NCBI RefSeq assembly: GCF_002216795.1
Contig: NZ_CP022316.1
Coordinates: forward strand, 3,129,205 to 3,193,204
Length of the DNA stretch: 64,000 nucleotides
DNA from: Brachybacterium avium
Lineage (GTDB): Bacteria > Actinomycetota > Actinomycetes > Actinomycetales > Dermabacteraceae
Direction: 5' to 3'
The notes under the pieces are model-generated. The model was given only the letters and a program-made list of their open reading frames with translations, was not told where the DNA came from and searched no databases. The translations under genes and the position numbers were made by a program. Shown one piece after another: positions 52,345-62,499 of this stretch (its first letter is position 1; each line of letters starts with the position of its first letter).

Positions 52345-53271
52345 TCAGACCCCGAGCACTGCGGAGATCAGCAGCAGCACCAGCACCGTGCCGATCGTGG
52401 TGATCAGCACCGTGTCGCGGGCGAGGTTCTCCGAGGCGCGATAGCGGGCCGCAGCGACGTAGACGTTCTGCGCCGTGGGCAGGGCCGCCATCACCACCAC
52501 CTCGAACAGGGAGGTGCCGCGCAGGCCCAGCAGCAACCCCACGCCCAGGGCGATCACCGGCATCAGCAGCAGCTTCGAGCTGGAGGCCACCGCGATCAGC
52601 CCGCGATAGCCATCGGCCTTCGCCAGCGGTCGTGAGCCGTACAGGGAGAGCCCGTAGGCCAGCAGCATCGCCGGGATCGCCATATCCGCCAGGGAGCGGA
52701 TCGGTTCGAGCGCCACGGAGGGGATCTGGACCCCTATAAGCACCAGCAGCAGGCCGACCGCGGCGGCGATGATGGTGGGGTTGGCGACGATGCTGCGCAG
52801 CACGCCGGCGGGCTCCGAGGCGTCCTTCTCGGTGATCCGATGCAGCACGAACAGGTACAGGGGGGTGTACAGGGCCTGTTGGAACAGGATCACGGGCAGC
52901 GCGTGGGAGATGTCGCCGAGCACATAGAGGGCGATCGGGAAACCCATGTTGGCCCCGTTGACGACTGAGCCGCTGACAGCCGTCATCACCAGGTCCGCTC
53001 CCCGGCGCTCGGAGCCCAGGGCCACGGCGATGACCACGATCGCACCGGTGGTGAGCCCCGAGATGGCCGCCACGGCCATCGGCAGCGAGAGCACCTCGCG
53101 CACATCGGACTGGAGCAGGCCCACCAGCACGAGCGCCGGCGAGGCGATGAAGAAGGTGGACCGGTTCAGCACGTACCGGCCATGCGGGCCGAGCACGCCG
53201 GCGCGGCCCACCACCCAGCCCACACCGATCATGGACCAGACGATGAAGAAGCCGGCGAGGACGCCGGTCAC
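52345..53271 (-). CDS. AEC-family transporter
   Basis: 308-residue membrane protein with about 10 helices of the auxin efflux carrier/malonate transporter family. VSGSVVNGANMGFPIALYVL (the NxGxxGxP-like motif) and MAALPTAQNVYVAAARYRAS near the C-terminus are typical. The substrate is unknown; family members export organic anions or amino-acid derivatives. Start is GTG 53271. Confidence 0.88.
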   Translation of the reverse strand: MTGVLAGFFIVWSMIGVGWVVGRAGVLGPHGRYVLNRSTFFIASPALVLVGLLQSDVREVLSLPMAVAAISGLTTGAIVVIAVALGSERRGADLVMTAVSGSVVNGANMGFPIALYVLGDISHALPVILFQQALYTPLYLFVLHRITEKDASEPAGVLRSIVANPTIIAAAVGLLLVLIGVQIPSVALEPIRSLADMAIPAMLLAYGLSLYGSRPLAKADGYRGLIAVASSSKLLLMPVIALGVGLLLGLRGTSLFEVVVMAALPTAQNVYVAAARYRASENLARDTVLITTIGTVLVLLLISAVLGV

Positions 53272-53425
53272 AGCGGTGCGGGACAGTGAGGTGATATCAC
53301 CGCACAGAGCCTAGACCACCAGCGGGAAAGGGTCTTCCGAGGACCAGTGTGCGGACACCCGGCAGGCGTCCGTCCAGGGCGGCGCGCTCGGCGCGGGATC
53401 AGCTGGTGCGCGCCGGGCGGCGGAC

Positions 53426-53860
53426 TCACCGCATGCCGTGCGAGGTGCGGCCGTCGATCTGGTCGGGCATGCCGGGGACCGGCTGGGAGCCGTCGGCGCC
53501 GAGGGCGACGATGCGGTTGTCGCGATCCACATGGACCACGCGGGGGCGGTGGGAGGTGACCTCCTCCGCGTCCAGCTGCCCGTAGGCGATGATGATCACG
53601 AGGTCTCCGGGGGTGACCAGATGGGCCGCAGCGCCGTTGATGCCGATCACGCCGGTGCCGCGCTCACCCTCGATGACGTAGGTGACCAGACGGTGACCAT
53701 TGGTGATGTCCACGATCGTGACCTGTTCGTTCTCGACCAGGCCGGCGGCCTCGGTGAGATCGGGGTCGATCGTGACCGAGCCCACGTAGTGCAGGTCTGC
53801 CTGCGTGACGGTGGCTCGGTGGATCTTCGAGGTCATCAGAGTGCGCAACATCGCTTCCAT
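53426..53860 (-). CDS. panD: aspartate 1-decarboxylase
   Basis: 144-residue pyruvoyl enzyme that makes beta-alanine for pantothenate. The self-cleavage site Gly-Ser is in [13 protein letters not shown] (Ser about residue 28 from ATG 53860, or 25 from ATG 53851). [36 protein letters not shown] and a 20-residue extra C-terminal tail follow. The pan genes panB/panC are not in this window. Its promoter region is shared with the divergent helicase gene. Confidence 0.93.
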   Translation of the reverse strand: MEAMLRTLMTSKIHRATVTQADLHYVGSVTIDPDLTEAAGLVENEQVTIVDITNGHRLVTYVIEGERGTGVIGINGAAAHLVTPGDLVIIIAYGQLDAEEVTSHRPRVVHVDRDNRIVALGADGSQPVPGMPDQIDGRTSHGMR

Positions 53861-53919
53861 TATCCCACCGATGGCCCATGCTGGATGATGGGGACGTTCG
53901 TTTCGTCAGGAGGATCACC

Positions 53920-55485
53920 ATGCCCAAGGCCCGTCGCCGCTCAGCCCACCGCTCCGAGCGGTTCGAGGACATGGCGCTGCCCGATGAGCTGCTGGGAGTC
54001 CTCGCCGGTCAGGGCCTCGAGAGCGCCTTCGAGATCCAGTCGGCGATCCTGCCCGATGCCCTCGCCGGGCGTGACGTGCTGGCCCGGGCCGAGACCGGTT
54101 CCGGCAAGACGCTCGCGTTCACCCTGGCGATGACGGCCCGCTTCCGCGGGCGGAAGGTCCACAAGCGTCGGCCCCTGGGCGTGGTGCTGGTCCCCACCCG
54201 GGAGCTCGCCGTGCAGGTGGTGGACACCATCCATCCCTTCGCCCGCGCCGTCGGCACCTCGGCGCAGCTGGTCGCCGGTGGGATGAACATCGAGAAGCAG
54301 GCCGATGCCGTGGCGCGGGGGGTCGGGATCGTGGTCGCCACTCCGGGTCGCCTCATCGACCTCGCCGAGCGCGGGGCCATCCAGCTGGACCTGGTGGAGA
54401 CGACGGTCATCGATGAGGCCGACCATATGGCCGACCTCGGGTTCCTCCCCGATGTGCGCGACATCCTCGCCGCGATCCCGATGGGCACCCAGAAGATGCT
54501 CTTCTCCGCGACCTTGGACGGGCAGGTCGAGGAGATCGTCGACGCCTTCCTGGTCGACCCGGTCAGCCACGAGACCACGCCGGTCACCGCCGCGGTGAAG
54601 ACCATGGATCACCACGTGCTGGCCATCGCCCCCGAGGCCAAGCGCGCGGTCACCGCCCAGCTCGCGGCCCGTGGGGGCCGCACCCTCATGTTCACCCGCA
54701 CCCAGCTGGGGGCCGAGCGGGTGGCGCAGGAGCTCATCGAGGTGGGTGTCCCCGCCGCGGCGCTGCACGGCAACAAGCAGCAGGGCCTGCGCACCAACGT
54801 GCTGGCCGGATTCCGCCAGGGCGCCTTCCCGGTGCTGGTGGCGACCGATGTCGCCGCCCGCGGCCTGCATATCGACGACATCACCATGGTGGTCCACGTC
54901 GATCCCTCCGACGACGTCAAGGAGTATGTGCATCGCTCGGGGCGCACCGCCCGGGCCGGCGCCGCGGGCAGCGTGGTCACGCTCGCGCTGCCCCATCAGC
55001 GCAGCTCCTCGCGCCGCATCCTCGACGGGGCGGAGGTCGAGCCCCACTGGGTCGAGGGCGTCTCCTCCGCCGAGCACCCGGCGCTCGCCGGGCTCGGCGG
55101 CCGCACGCCGGCGGGGGTTCCGGCCGAGGACCCGGCGACGGTGAAGTACAAGGGCGCGCCCCGCAAGCTCGACCTCTCCCGGTCCCGCGGGGCCGACGGG
55201 CGCAAAGCGGAGGAGCGTCGGGCGAACGAGGAGCGGCGCGCCTCCTGGGAGGAGGAGCCCGAACCCCGCGGTCGGCGCGGCGGGCAGGAGTCCCCCCGCT
55301 CCGGCGGCGGTCGCCCCGGCGGCGGTCGCGCTCGCGGGGCCGCAGCGGAGCGGAACCGTCAGCGCGGTGCCGGTCCGGACGGCGGCGGCGAGCGACGGGG
55401 GCGCTCCGCCGGCACAGGCAAGGGCCAGGGTCGTGGTCGCTCGGGCGCGCCGTCGCGCGCCCCGCGCCGTCGTGGCGGACGATGA
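53920..55485 (+). CDS. DEAD-box RNA helicase
   Basis: 521 residues. Motifs in order: Q-like ESAFEIQSAILP, I AETGSGKT, Ia PTRELA, Ib TPGRL, II DEAD in VIDEADHMADLG, III SATL, IV LMFTRT, V ATDVAARGLHI, VI HRSGRTARAG. The C-terminal 100 residues are basic, rich in Arg/Gly/Glu and unstructured, typical of actinobacterial RhlE/CsdA-type helicases in RNA remodelling and cold response. CAGGAGG precedes ATG 53920. Stop codon lies within an imperfect 46-bp repeat. Confidence 0.93.
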   Translation: MPKARRRSAHRSERFEDMALPDELLGVLAGQGLESAFEIQSAILPDALAGRDVLARAETGSGKTLAFTLAMTARFRGRKVHKRRPLGVVLVPTRELAVQVVDTIHPFARAVGTSAQLVAGGMNIEKQADAVARGVGIVVATPGRLIDLAERGAIQLDLVETTVIDEADHMADLGFLPDVRDILAAIPMGTQKMLFSATLDGQVEEIVDAFLVDPVSHETTPVTAAVKTMDHHVLAIAPEAKRAVTAQLAARGGRTLMFTRTQLGAERVAQELIEVGVPAAALHGNKQQGLRTNVLAGFRQGAFPVLVATDVAARGLHIDDITMVVHVDPSDDVKEYVHRSGRTARAGAAGSVVTLALPHQRSSSRRILDGAEVEPHWVEGVSSAEHPALAGLGGRTPAGVPAEDPATVKYKGAPRKLDLSRSRGADGRKAEERRANEERRASWEEEPEPRGRRGGQESPRSGGGRPGGGRARGAAAERNRQRGAGPDGGGERRGRSAGTGKGQGRGRSGAPSRAPRRRGGR

Positions 55486-55565
55486 GGGGACGAACGGTCG
55501 TGCACTGACGCGCGGCCGAGAGGGACGATGAGGGCACGAACGGCTGCGCACTGACGCGCGGCCGG
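55477..55565. repeat. imperfect 46-bp direct repeat at the helicase 3' end
   Basis: Two copies start at GGACGATGAGGG, 55477 and 55523, with only a few changes over about 43 bases (both end in ACTGACGCGCGGCCG). The first copy contains the helicase stop codon, so this is a small tandem duplication after a gene end. No hairpin is obvious. Confidence 0.8.
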
Positions 55566-55584
55566 GGCCCCGAGGAGGCACGCG

Positions 55585-56979
55585 ATGAGCGTCAGCACGT
55601 TCGACATGTTCAAGATCGGCATCGGACCGTCGAGCTCGCACACCGTGGGCCCGATGCGCGCCGCAGCGATGTTCGCCCGGGAGGTGCTCGGGGACCCCGA
55701 GCTCGGATCGCGCGTCGCCGATGTCGCGGTCCATCTGTACGGCTCGCTCGCGGCGACCGCCACCGGTCATGGCACCCTGAACGCGGTGGTGATGGGGCTC
55801 GAGGGAGAGGATCCCGAGACGGTCGACCCCGTCGCCGGTCTCGAACGGGTCGCTCAGATCCAGGAGCAGGGTGGGCTGCAGCTGGACGGGAGGGTGCCGA
55901 TCGGACTGCGTCCCTCCTCGATCGTGCTGCACCCGCTGACCTTCCTGCCCCAGCACTCCAACGGGATGACCTTCATCGCGCTGGATCCGGAGGGCGAGGA
56001 GCTGCTGCGGCGGCCGATGTTCTCCGTCGGCGGAGGATTCGTCGTGGACGAGGCCGACATGGACCGCTCGATCGCCGAGGTCGCCGCCGAAGACGAGGGC
56101 AAGACCATCTTCACCACCGGAGACGAGCTGCTGAGGGTGTGCGAGGACCGGGGGATCTCGGTCTCCGAGGCGATGCTGATGCGCGAGCGGCAGTGGCGCA
56201 GCGACGAGGAGATCCGGGCTGGTCTGCTCACCATCTGGCGTGCCATGCATGACTGCATCGAGCAGGGGACCCGGACCAGCGGCACCCTCCCGGGCGGGCT
56301 CGACGTCCAGCGCCGGGCATCCTCCTGGTATGACTCGCTCTCGGCCGAGGATCCGGTGCGGCTGCCGATGAACGCCTTCGAATGGGTCTCCCTCGCGGCG
56401 CTCGCCGTCAACGAGGAGAACGCCGCCGGCGGCCGCGTCGTCACCGCCCCCACCAACGGTGCCGCCGGCATCATCCCGGCCGTGCTCTACTTCGCCACCA
56501 CCTATATCGAGGGCGTCGACCCCGATGAGATCGCGGTGCGCTTCCTGCTCACCGCCGGGGCGATCGGCTCGCTGTACAAGGAGCACGCCTCGATCTCCGG
56601 TGCCGAGGTCGGATGCCAGGGCGAGGTCGGCTCGGCCTGCTCGATGGCGGCGGCGGCGCTGTGCGAGGCGATGGGCGGCAAGCCCGCCCAGGTGGAGAAC
56701 GCCGCCGAGATCGCAATGGAGCACAATCTGGGACTGACCTGCGACCCCGTCGGCGGGCTGGTGCAGATCCCCTGCATCGAGCGCAACGCCATGGCGGCGG
56801 TCAAAGCGATCACCGCGGCCCGCTTCGCGCTGCGCGGCACCGGCGAGCACTTCGTCTCCTTGGACACGGTCATCGAGACCATGCGCCAGACGGGCAAGGA
56901 CATGAACGAGCGCTACAAGGAGACCGCGATGGGCGGGCTCGCGGTCACCGCGGTCCCGGTCAGCGTCCCGGACTGCTGA
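55585..56979 (+). CDS. sdaA: L-serine ammonia-lyase, single chain
   Basis: 464-residue iron-sulfur L-serine dehydratase that makes pyruvate and ammonia. The N-terminal beta domain has [19 protein letters not shown]; the alpha domain has [35 protein letters not shown] and [20 protein letters not shown], whose cysteines bind the 4Fe-4S cluster. Alpha and beta domains are fused as in proteobacterial and actinobacterial enzymes. GAGGAGGC lies just before ATG 55585. Confidence 0.95.
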   Translation: MSVSTFDMFKIGIGPSSSHTVGPMRAAAMFAREVLGDPELGSRVADVAVHLYGSLAATATGHGTLNAVVMGLEGEDPETVDPVAGLERVAQIQEQGGLQLDGRVPIGLRPSSIVLHPLTFLPQHSNGMTFIALDPEGEELLRRPMFSVGGGFVVDEADMDRSIAEVAAEDEGKTIFTTGDELLRVCEDRGISVSEAMLMRERQWRSDEEIRAGLLTIWRAMHDCIEQGTRTSGTLPGGLDVQRRASSWYDSLSAEDPVRLPMNAFEWVSLAALAVNEENAAGGRVVTAPTNGAAGIIPAVLYFATTYIEGVDPDEIAVRFLLTAGAIGSLYKEHASISGAEVGCQGEVGSACSMAAAALCEAMGGKPAQVENAAEIAMEHNLGLTCDPVGGLVQIPCIERNAMAAVKAITAARFALRGTGEHFVSLDTVIETMRQTGKDMNERYKETAMGGLAVTAVPVSVPDC

Positions 56980-58108
56980 GATCCGGCCCCGCGGGGCCGG
57001 TCCGGCCGGTGTCGGACGGGAGCAGGCGCACCTCGCGCGGCACCGAGGCCGGTCCCAGACGGTCCCGGACGAGCGCCTGCAGCGCCTCCGGGGTGGGGGC
57101 CGCGCGGCCGTCGGCCGACGGTGCGAGCTCGACCTCCGCCACCGTGCGGATCCCGGCGTGCACGTCCTCGACCATCCGCAGGCGTGCCTGCCCCACAGCG
57201 GGATGAGAGCGCAGAACGCGCACCACCGCGACCGGGTCGGGCAGCATCCCGGACGGGGAGAGCGGCCCGGCGGGCCCGTCGGGCCGCTGCGTGAGGATCC
57301 CGGCGGTGACCGTCCCCGGGCCGGTGACCAGCTCACGCCTGCCGGTGAACGGGGTCCGGGCATGGATCAGGCCGTCGATCTCGCGCAGGTGCACGCCGCG
57401 CAGCGGGCGGCCGTCGACCGCCAGCGGTCCGGTCGCATCGCTGCCGTAGACGTCGTGGACGCGGGCACGGAACTGGCGGGCGAGATCCGCGCGCAGGGCG
57501 GGGGAGAGGGCATCGGAGCCGGAGACCACGCGCGAGATGTGCAGGGGATGGCCGCGATCCTGCTCCCGTTCCGCCAGCAGCAGGTCCATCAGGTGCACGG
57601 GGATGCCGGAGAGCAGATCCGGGGAGGTGCGGTGCAGGAGCGCGACCCGCTCGGGCCCGGGCAGATGACTGAGGTCCACCATCGGCGCGCCGATCGCAAG
57701 GGCGCCCAGGGCGACCAGCAGGCCATGTCCGTGCACTCCTGGCGTGAGGCAGGCGACGCGGCGACCCGGCCCCAGCCCGATGCGTCGGGCGAGATCGGAC
57801 AGGGTCAGGAGCTGGGTGGGGGTGAGCGGTCCCCGTCGCTGCAGGCGGGGAGCGCCGGCGCCGCCGTCCGCGCGGTGCGTGAGCACTCCGTTGCCCGACA
57901 GGACCGTGACCAGCACCTGTCGCAATGGTGCGGTGGCGGGCAGGTTGCTGAGGGCGGTGTGCGGCCGCCGGCGTCGCCGCCGGTGCAGCTGCACCAGGTC
58001 GAGCAGCTCGCCCGCATCGAGCGTGCCGTGGCGGTCCTCCAGGACGATCGTCCGCGGGCGCAGGGCGACCCGGGCTCGCAGGACGGCCGCGGCGGGGAGG
58101 AGCTTCAT
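56960..58108 (-). CDS. degenerate AMP-binding (ANL superfamily) protein
   Basis: 382 residues, shorter than normal acyl-CoA synthetases (about 500). The adenylation fold is traceable: VSGSDALSPALRADLARQF, HDVYGSDATGPLAVD (YGxTE-like A5), and a C-terminal end VRDRLGPASVPREVRLLPSD with GRTGP (A10-like) but no catalytic Lys. The P-loop A3, normally TSGTTGxPK, appears as DGGAGAPRLQ, without its Thr/Ser. It is therefore probably not an active ligase. ATG 58108 starts the fold and lies 19 bp after the old yellow enzyme gene, probably in one operon. The 3' end overlaps sdaA by 20 bp. Confidence 0.6.
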   Translation of the reverse strand: MKLLPAAAVLRARVALRPRTIVLEDRHGTLDAGELLDLVQLHRRRRRRPHTALSNLPATAPLRQVLVTVLSGNGVLTHRADGGAGAPRLQRRGPLTPTQLLTLSDLARRIGLGPGRRVACLTPGVHGHGLLVALGALAIGAPMVDLSHLPGPERVALLHRTSPDLLSGIPVHLMDLLLAEREQDRGHPLHISRVVSGSDALSPALRADLARQFRARVHDVYGSDATGPLAVDGRPLRGVHLREIDGLIHARTPFTGRRELVTGPGTVTAGILTQRPDGPAGPLSPSGMLPDPVAVVRVLRSHPAVGQARLRMVEDVHAGIRTVAEVELAPSADGRAAPTPEALQALVRDRLGPASVPREVRLLPSDTGRTGPAGPDLSSPGR

Positions 58109-58127
58109 CGCCGGCCCCTCGGGGAGG

Positions 58128-59234
58128 TCACCACGAGCCCCGTCGGTAGGCGCTGGGATACAGCGCCGCATCGCGCACGCCGAGCTGGTGCGCCGCGCGC
58201 TGCGGCCACCCCGGCTCGCGCAGCGCGGCCCGGCCCACCGCGACGAAGTCCGCATCACCGCGATCCAGCACGGCCTGGGCCCCGGTCGGCTCGGTGATGA
58301 GGCCGACGGCGGCCACCGGCATGGTCACCGCGTCGCGCAGGGTGCGGGCGAAGCCGACCTGGTACTCGGGGCCGACGGCGATGTCGGCGATCACCGCGCC
58401 CCCGGTGGAGACGTGCAGGGCGTCGACCCCGACCCCCTCGAGCTCGCGCGCGAGCTGGACGGACTGCTCGATGTCCCAGCCGCCGTCGATCCAGTCGGTC
58501 GCACTGAGCCGCACGATGAGCGGCCGCTCGGCCGGCCACTGCTGCCGCACCGCGGCGGCGATCTCGAGCGCGAGGCGGCGACGGCCCGGGCCATCACCGC
58601 CGTAGCGGTCGGTGCGGGTGTTCACCAGCGGGGAGAGGAACTCGTGGACCAGGTAGCCGTGGGCGAAGTGCAGCTCGATCGCGTCGAAGCCGGCCTCCTC
58701 GGCGTGCCGCGCGGCCGCGACGAAGTCCTCGATGACGCCGGCGATGTCCGCCGGGCTCAGCGCATCGGGCGCGTCGAGCCCCGGGAACGGCTCCGAGGTC
58801 GGGCCGACCGTCCGCCAGCCGGCGGCGAACTCCGGCACCGTGCCGCGTCGACCGCGGAACCGAGGCAGCGCCGGCCAGGTGGAGGCCTTGCGGCCGGCAT
58901 GGGCGAGCTGGACAGCGATCTTCGCGCCCCGATCCTGGCAGAACCCGGTGATCCGGCGCCAGGCGGTGGCCTGGGCGTGGTTCCACAGCCCGGTGTCCTG
59001 CGGGCTGATGCGCCCTTCGGGGGAGACGGCGGTGGCCTCGGTGACGATCAGCCCGAAACCGCCGGCGGCCCGCGCGCCCAGGTGCACCAGATGCCAGTCG
59101 GTGGGGATCCCGTCCTGCTCCTCGACCATGTACTGGCACATGGGGGCCAGCCAGATGCGGTTGCGGATCTCGAGCTCGCGCAGACGTGCCGGTGCCAGCA
59201 GCGCAGGGGGGACGTCGGCGGGAGCGGGGACCAT
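58128..59234 (-). CDS. old yellow enzyme, YqjM-type NADH:flavin oxidoreductase
   Basis: 368-residue FMN enzyme reducing activated alkenes with NADPH. Landmarks of the thermophilic-like class: MCQYMVEEQDGIPTDWHLVH (Cys in the FMN-redox tuning position), VQLAHAGRKAS, ELHFAHGYLVHEFLSPLVN (His-x-x-H/Tyr substrate site) and DFVAVGRAALREPGWP. ATG 59234 has AAGGGA plus a TACCGT hexamer 8 nt upstream. It is followed by the degenerate AMP-binding gene. Confidence 0.94.
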   Translation of the reverse strand: MVPAPADVPPALLAPARLRELEIRNRIWLAPMCQYMVEEQDGIPTDWHLVHLGARAAGGFGLIVTEATAVSPEGRISPQDTGLWNHAQATAWRRITGFCQDRGAKIAVQLAHAGRKASTWPALPRFRGRRGTVPEFAAGWRTVGPTSEPFPGLDAPDALSPADIAGVIEDFVAAARHAEEAGFDAIELHFAHGYLVHEFLSPLVNTRTDRYGGDGPGRRRLALEIAAAVRQQWPAERPLIVRLSATDWIDGGWDIEQSVQLARELEGVGVDALHVSTGGAVIADIAVGPEYQVGFARTLRDAVTMPVAAVGLITEPTGAQAVLDRGDADFVAVGRAALREPGWPQRAAHQLGVRDAALYPSAYRRGSW

Positions 59235-59386
59235 GATCCCTTACGGTAGCCGCCTGCCCCGGCGCCTGCCTGGACGTCCGTCGGTGGGTCCCGGAGGGCC
59301 GCGGACGCCCGGGACCGCCGCGTCGAAGGCGTGCCCCGCGAGGACCAAGGAGTGTAACGGGGGCGCGTGACGTGCATCTCCTGCGA

Positions 59387-59392
59387 TACGGT
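59387..59392 (+). promoter_or_regulatory. possible -10 of acs
   Basis: TACGGT, giving a leader of about 45 nt that contains the ribosome-binding site AGCAGGAG. No convincing -35. Confidence 0.35.
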
Positions 59393-59443
59393 GTTCGCGT
59401 CCATCCGCCCCGGTGATCCGGGGCCCGCGAAGCAGGAGCACTG

Positions 59444-61423
59444 ATGTCTGACGACGCCGCCACCGGGATCGAGAACCTCTCCCAGGAGACCCGCACCTTC
59501 TCTCCCCCCACCGAGTTCGTCCAGAACGCGGTGGCCCGTCCCTCGCTCTACGAGGAGGCCGAGCGGGACCATCTCGCGTTCTGGCGCTCGCGGGCGAGCC
59601 TCCTGAGCTGGGAGACGCCCTTCACCGAGACCCTCGACTGGTCGAATCCGCCCTTCGCCCGCTGGTTCGCCGACGGCACCCTGAACGTCGCCTACAACTG
59701 CGTGGACCGTCACGTCGAGTCCGGCCACGGCCAGCAGGTCGCCCTGCTGGCCGAGTACGAGGACGGTTCCGACGCCACCTTCACCTACGCCGACGTGAAG
59801 GACGAGATCTCGAAGATGGCGAACGTCCTCGCCGATCTCGGGGTGAAGACCGGCGACCGGGTCGCGATCTACATGCCGATGATCCCCGAGGCGGTGTTCG
59901 CGATGCTGGCCTGCGCCCGCATCGGCGCCCCCCATTCGGTGGTCTTCGGCGGCTTCAGCGCCGAGGCGCTGCGGTCCCGCATCGAGGACGCCGAGGCGCG
60001 CGTGGTCATCACGGCGGACGGCCAGAACCGCCGCGGCAAGCAGCTGCCGCTCAAGCCCGCGGTCGACGAGGCGCTCGCCGGTGGTGGCGAGAGCGTCGAG
60101 AAGGTCCTGGTGGTGCGCCGCACCGGCGGCGACGTGGAGTGGACCGAGGGCCGTGACGTGTGGTGGCACGAGGCGCGCGAGAGCGCTTCGGCCGAGCACG
60201 CCCCGGTGGCGGTGGAGGCGGAGCACCCACTGTTCATCCTGTATACCTCGGGCACCACCGGCAAGCCCAAGGGCATCATCCACACCACGGGCGGGTACCT
60301 CACCCAAGCCGCGTACACGCATCGGAACGTCTTCGATCTCAAGCCCTCCTCGGACGTCTTCTGGTGCACCGCGGACGTCGGCTGGGTCACCGGCCACACC
60401 TACGTGGTCTACGGCCCCATGGCCAACCGCTCCACCCAGGTCATCTACGAGGGCACCCCGGACTTCCCGCACCAGGGCCGCTGGTGGGAGATCATCCAGA
60501 AGCACAAGGTCTCGCTGTTCTACTCCTCGCCCACCGCGATCCGCACCGCCATGAAGTGGGGCGAGGACATCCCCGCCGAGTACGACCTGTCCTCGCTGCG
60601 CCTGCTGGGCAGCGTCGGCGAGGCGATCAACCCCGAGGCATGGATGTGGTACCGCCGCGTCATCGGCGGCGATCGCTGCCCCATCGTGGACACCTGGTGG
60701 CAGACCGAGACCGGGTCGATCATGATCTCCCCGCTGCCGGGCATCACCGACACCAAGCCGGGCTCCGCGCAGGTCGCGCTGCCCGGCATCAGCGCGGACG
60801 TGGTCAACGACGCGGGAGAGCCGGTCGCGAACGGCGAGGGCGGCTATCTGGTGCTGGATCAGCCGTGGCCGGGCATGCTGCGCGGCATCTGGGGCGACCC
60901 GGAGCGTTTCAAGGAGACCTACTGGTCGCGCTTCGAGGGCCTGTACTTCGCCGGTGACGGCGCCAAGCGTGACGAGGACGGCGACATCTGGCTGCTCGGC
61001 CGGGTGGACGACGTCATGAACGTCTCCGGGCACCGTCTGTCCACCATGGAGATCGAGTCTGCGCTGGTCAGCCACGACTGGGTCGCCGAGGCCGCAGTGG
61101 TCGGAGCGGACGACGCGACCACCGGCCAGATCCCGGTCGCCTTCGTGATCCTGCGCGGAGGCAACGACGAGGAGCTCGCCGCAGCCGGCGGCGACGAGAA
61201 GATCTCCGAGCTGCTGCGCGCCCATGTGGGCAAGGAGATCGGCCCGATCGCCAAGCCGAAGAAGGTGCTTCTGGTCACCGAGCTGCCCAAGACCCGGTCC
61301 GGGAAGATCATGCGACGACTGCTGCGGGATGTCGCCGAGAACCGTCAGGTGGGCGATACCCAGACCCTCGCCGACGCTTCGGTGATGGACCTCATCCAGC
61401 AGGGGCTCTCCGGCAAGAGCTGA
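59444..61423 (+). CDS. acs: acetyl-CoA synthetase
   Basis: 659-residue AMP-forming enzyme that activates acetate. ACS-N domain with [21 protein letters not shown]3 [14 protein letters not shown], the CoA/acetate pocket with [16 protein letters not shown] and WWQTETGS (A5), [10 protein letters not shown]-like [13 protein letters not shown] (hinge A8) and the acetylation site [15 protein letters not shown] (A10 Lys). AGCAGGAGCACTG before the ATG. The sirtuin encoded at 22802 could deacetylate that Lys, if the usual regulation is conserved. A strong hairpin follows. Confidence 0.97.
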   Translation: MSDDAATGIENLSQETRTFSPPTEFVQNAVARPSLYEEAERDHLAFWRSRASLLSWETPFTETLDWSNPPFARWFADGTLNVAYNCVDRHVESGHGQQVALLAEYEDGSDATFTYADVKDEISKMANVLADLGVKTGDRVAIYMPMIPEAVFAMLACARIGAPHSVVFGGFSAEALRSRIEDAEARVVITADGQNRRGKQLPLKPAVDEALAGGGESVEKVLVVRRTGGDVEWTEGRDVWWHEARESASAEHAPVAVEAEHPLFILYTSGTTGKPKGIIHTTGGYLTQAAYTHRNVFDLKPSSDVFWCTADVGWVTGHTYVVYGPMANRSTQVIYEGTPDFPHQGRWWEIIQKHKVSLFYSSPTAIRTAMKWGEDIPAEYDLSSLRLLGSVGEAINPEAWMWYRRVIGGDRCPIVDTWWQTETGSIMISPLPGITDTKPGSAQVALPGISADVVNDAGEPVANGEGGYLVLDQPWPGMLRGIWGDPERFKETYWSRFEGLYFAGDGAKRDEDGDIWLLGRVDDVMNVSGHRLSTMEIESALVSHDWVAEAAVVGADDATTGQIPVAFVILRGGNDEELAAAGGDEKISELLRAHVGKEIGPIAKPKKVLLVTELPKTRSGKIMRRLLRDVAENRQVGDTQTLADASVMDLIQQGLSGKS

Positions 61424-61458
61424 GCGGGCCCCCGCGGGCTCCGGTCCCGCGGATCGGC

Positions 61459-61503
61459 AGACGGGCGGGCGCTGTGGTCATCGACCGTGGCGCCCGCCCG
61501 TCT
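61459..61503. terminator. bidirectional hairpin after acs
   Basis: 14-bp perfect outer stem (61459-61472 with 61490-61503) and an inner pairing in a 17-base loop, between the convergent stops of acs and the DUF4097-like gene. Confidence 0.8.
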
Positions 61504-61521
61504 CTGTGCGAGGAAGGACCC

Positions 61522-62499
61522 TCAGCGGGTGATGTCGATGTTCCCCAGCTCAGAGGTCACGGCGAGGGTGCCGGCCGCCTCGCCGGCCCCGTCGGTGAGG
61601 CCCGGCGCCGTGTGCACCTCGCCGAGCTCGGAATCGGCTCGGATCTGCCAGTGGGCGGTGCCCGGCGCCGAGACCTCGACATCACCGAGATCGGTGCTGA
61701 TGGAGACCTCGCCGCCGGCGTCCGTGGGCAGCAGCAGGTCGACGTCGCCGACCGCAGCGGTCAGGTGGACGATGGCGGGGGAGGGGGAGTCCAGCTCGAG
61801 GTCGATGCTCCCGACCTCGGTGGTCGCGTTCACGCCGTCGGGGGCGGAGAGCGGCCCCAAGCGGAGGTTGCCCGCGTCGGCGTGTGCCTCCAGCGAGGTG
61901 AGATCGCCGTCGACGACTATGTCGCCGACCCCGGCGCGCACCTCGAGCGCGAGCTCCAGAGCGGTCGGGACGAGGAGCAGGACGTCCAGCGTCTCGTCCG
62001 ACCAGGGCGGGCTGAAGGAGCGGGTGGGCTGTCGCACGTCCACCGACGTCCGGTTCGCGCCGGCGGTCTGCGTGATCCTGGCCGGCACCCGGGCGTCGGG
62101 GGACGGAAGCGTCGTGACTCCCGGAGAGACCAGGGCGAGGGTCAGCTCGTCGACATCCCCCGAGGGCAGCACGCGCACGGTTCCCGTGCCGGAGTCCAGG
62201 GTCACCGCGGCCGGGCTTCCGAGCTCGGAGATCGCGGGCACCGCGGTGAAGCTGCGTCCGGCGAACCAGGTCGCGGTCGAGAGCAGTGCGAGTCCCAGCA
62301 CGACCAGGAGCACGATCACCGCGCCGATCAGCGTGGTGGCCCGGCGCAGGCGGCGGTCGCCGCCTGGTGAGGGCGGAAGGCGGTGGCCGGGGATGATCAG
62401 GGGGGCCGGTGCGGAGGGCGGAAGCTGTGCCGTGCCCGTCTCCTGCATAATGCGCGGGTCCGGTGCCCTCTGCGGGCCAGGGTGTGCGTCGATCTTCAT
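61522..62499 (-). CDS. membrane-anchored DUF4097-like beta-repeat protein
   Basis: 325 residues. A cytoplasmic Pro-rich N-terminus (about 55 residues) is followed by one helix (TLIGAVIVLLVVLGLALLS) and an extracellular domain with repeated strand patterns such as GDIVVDGDLTSLEAHADAG, VGSIDLEL, VGDVDLLL, LGDVEVSAPG and LGNIDITR, the right-handed beta-helix-like signature of DUF4097/DUF2154 (LiaF-related) proteins. It overlaps the response regulator by 4 bases, so the operon order is kinase, regulator, this protein. A role in sensing envelope stress is likely but unproven. Confidence 0.78.
   Translation of the reverse strand: MKIDAHPGPQRAPDPRIMQETGTAQLPPSAPAPLIIPGHRLPPSPGGDRRLRRATTLIGAVIVLLVVLGLALLSTATWFAGRSFTAVPAISELGSPAAVTLDSGTGTVRVLPSGDVDELTLALVSPGVTTLPSPDARVPARITQTAGANRTSVDVRQPTRSFSPPWSDETLDVLLLVPTALELALEVRAGVGDIVVDGDLTSLEAHADAGNLRLGPLSAPDGVNATTEVGSIDLELDSPSPAIVHLTAAVGDVDLLLPTDAGGEVSISTDLGDVEVSAPGTAHWQIRADSELGEVHTAPGLTDGAGEAAGTLAVTSELGNIDITR

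Noticed and set aside
53941-57363. A 1140-codon open frame antisense to the helicase and sdaA
   Set aside because: Composition is shadow-like (Gly/Arg/Asp/Val-rich, no motif) and both sense genes are certain.
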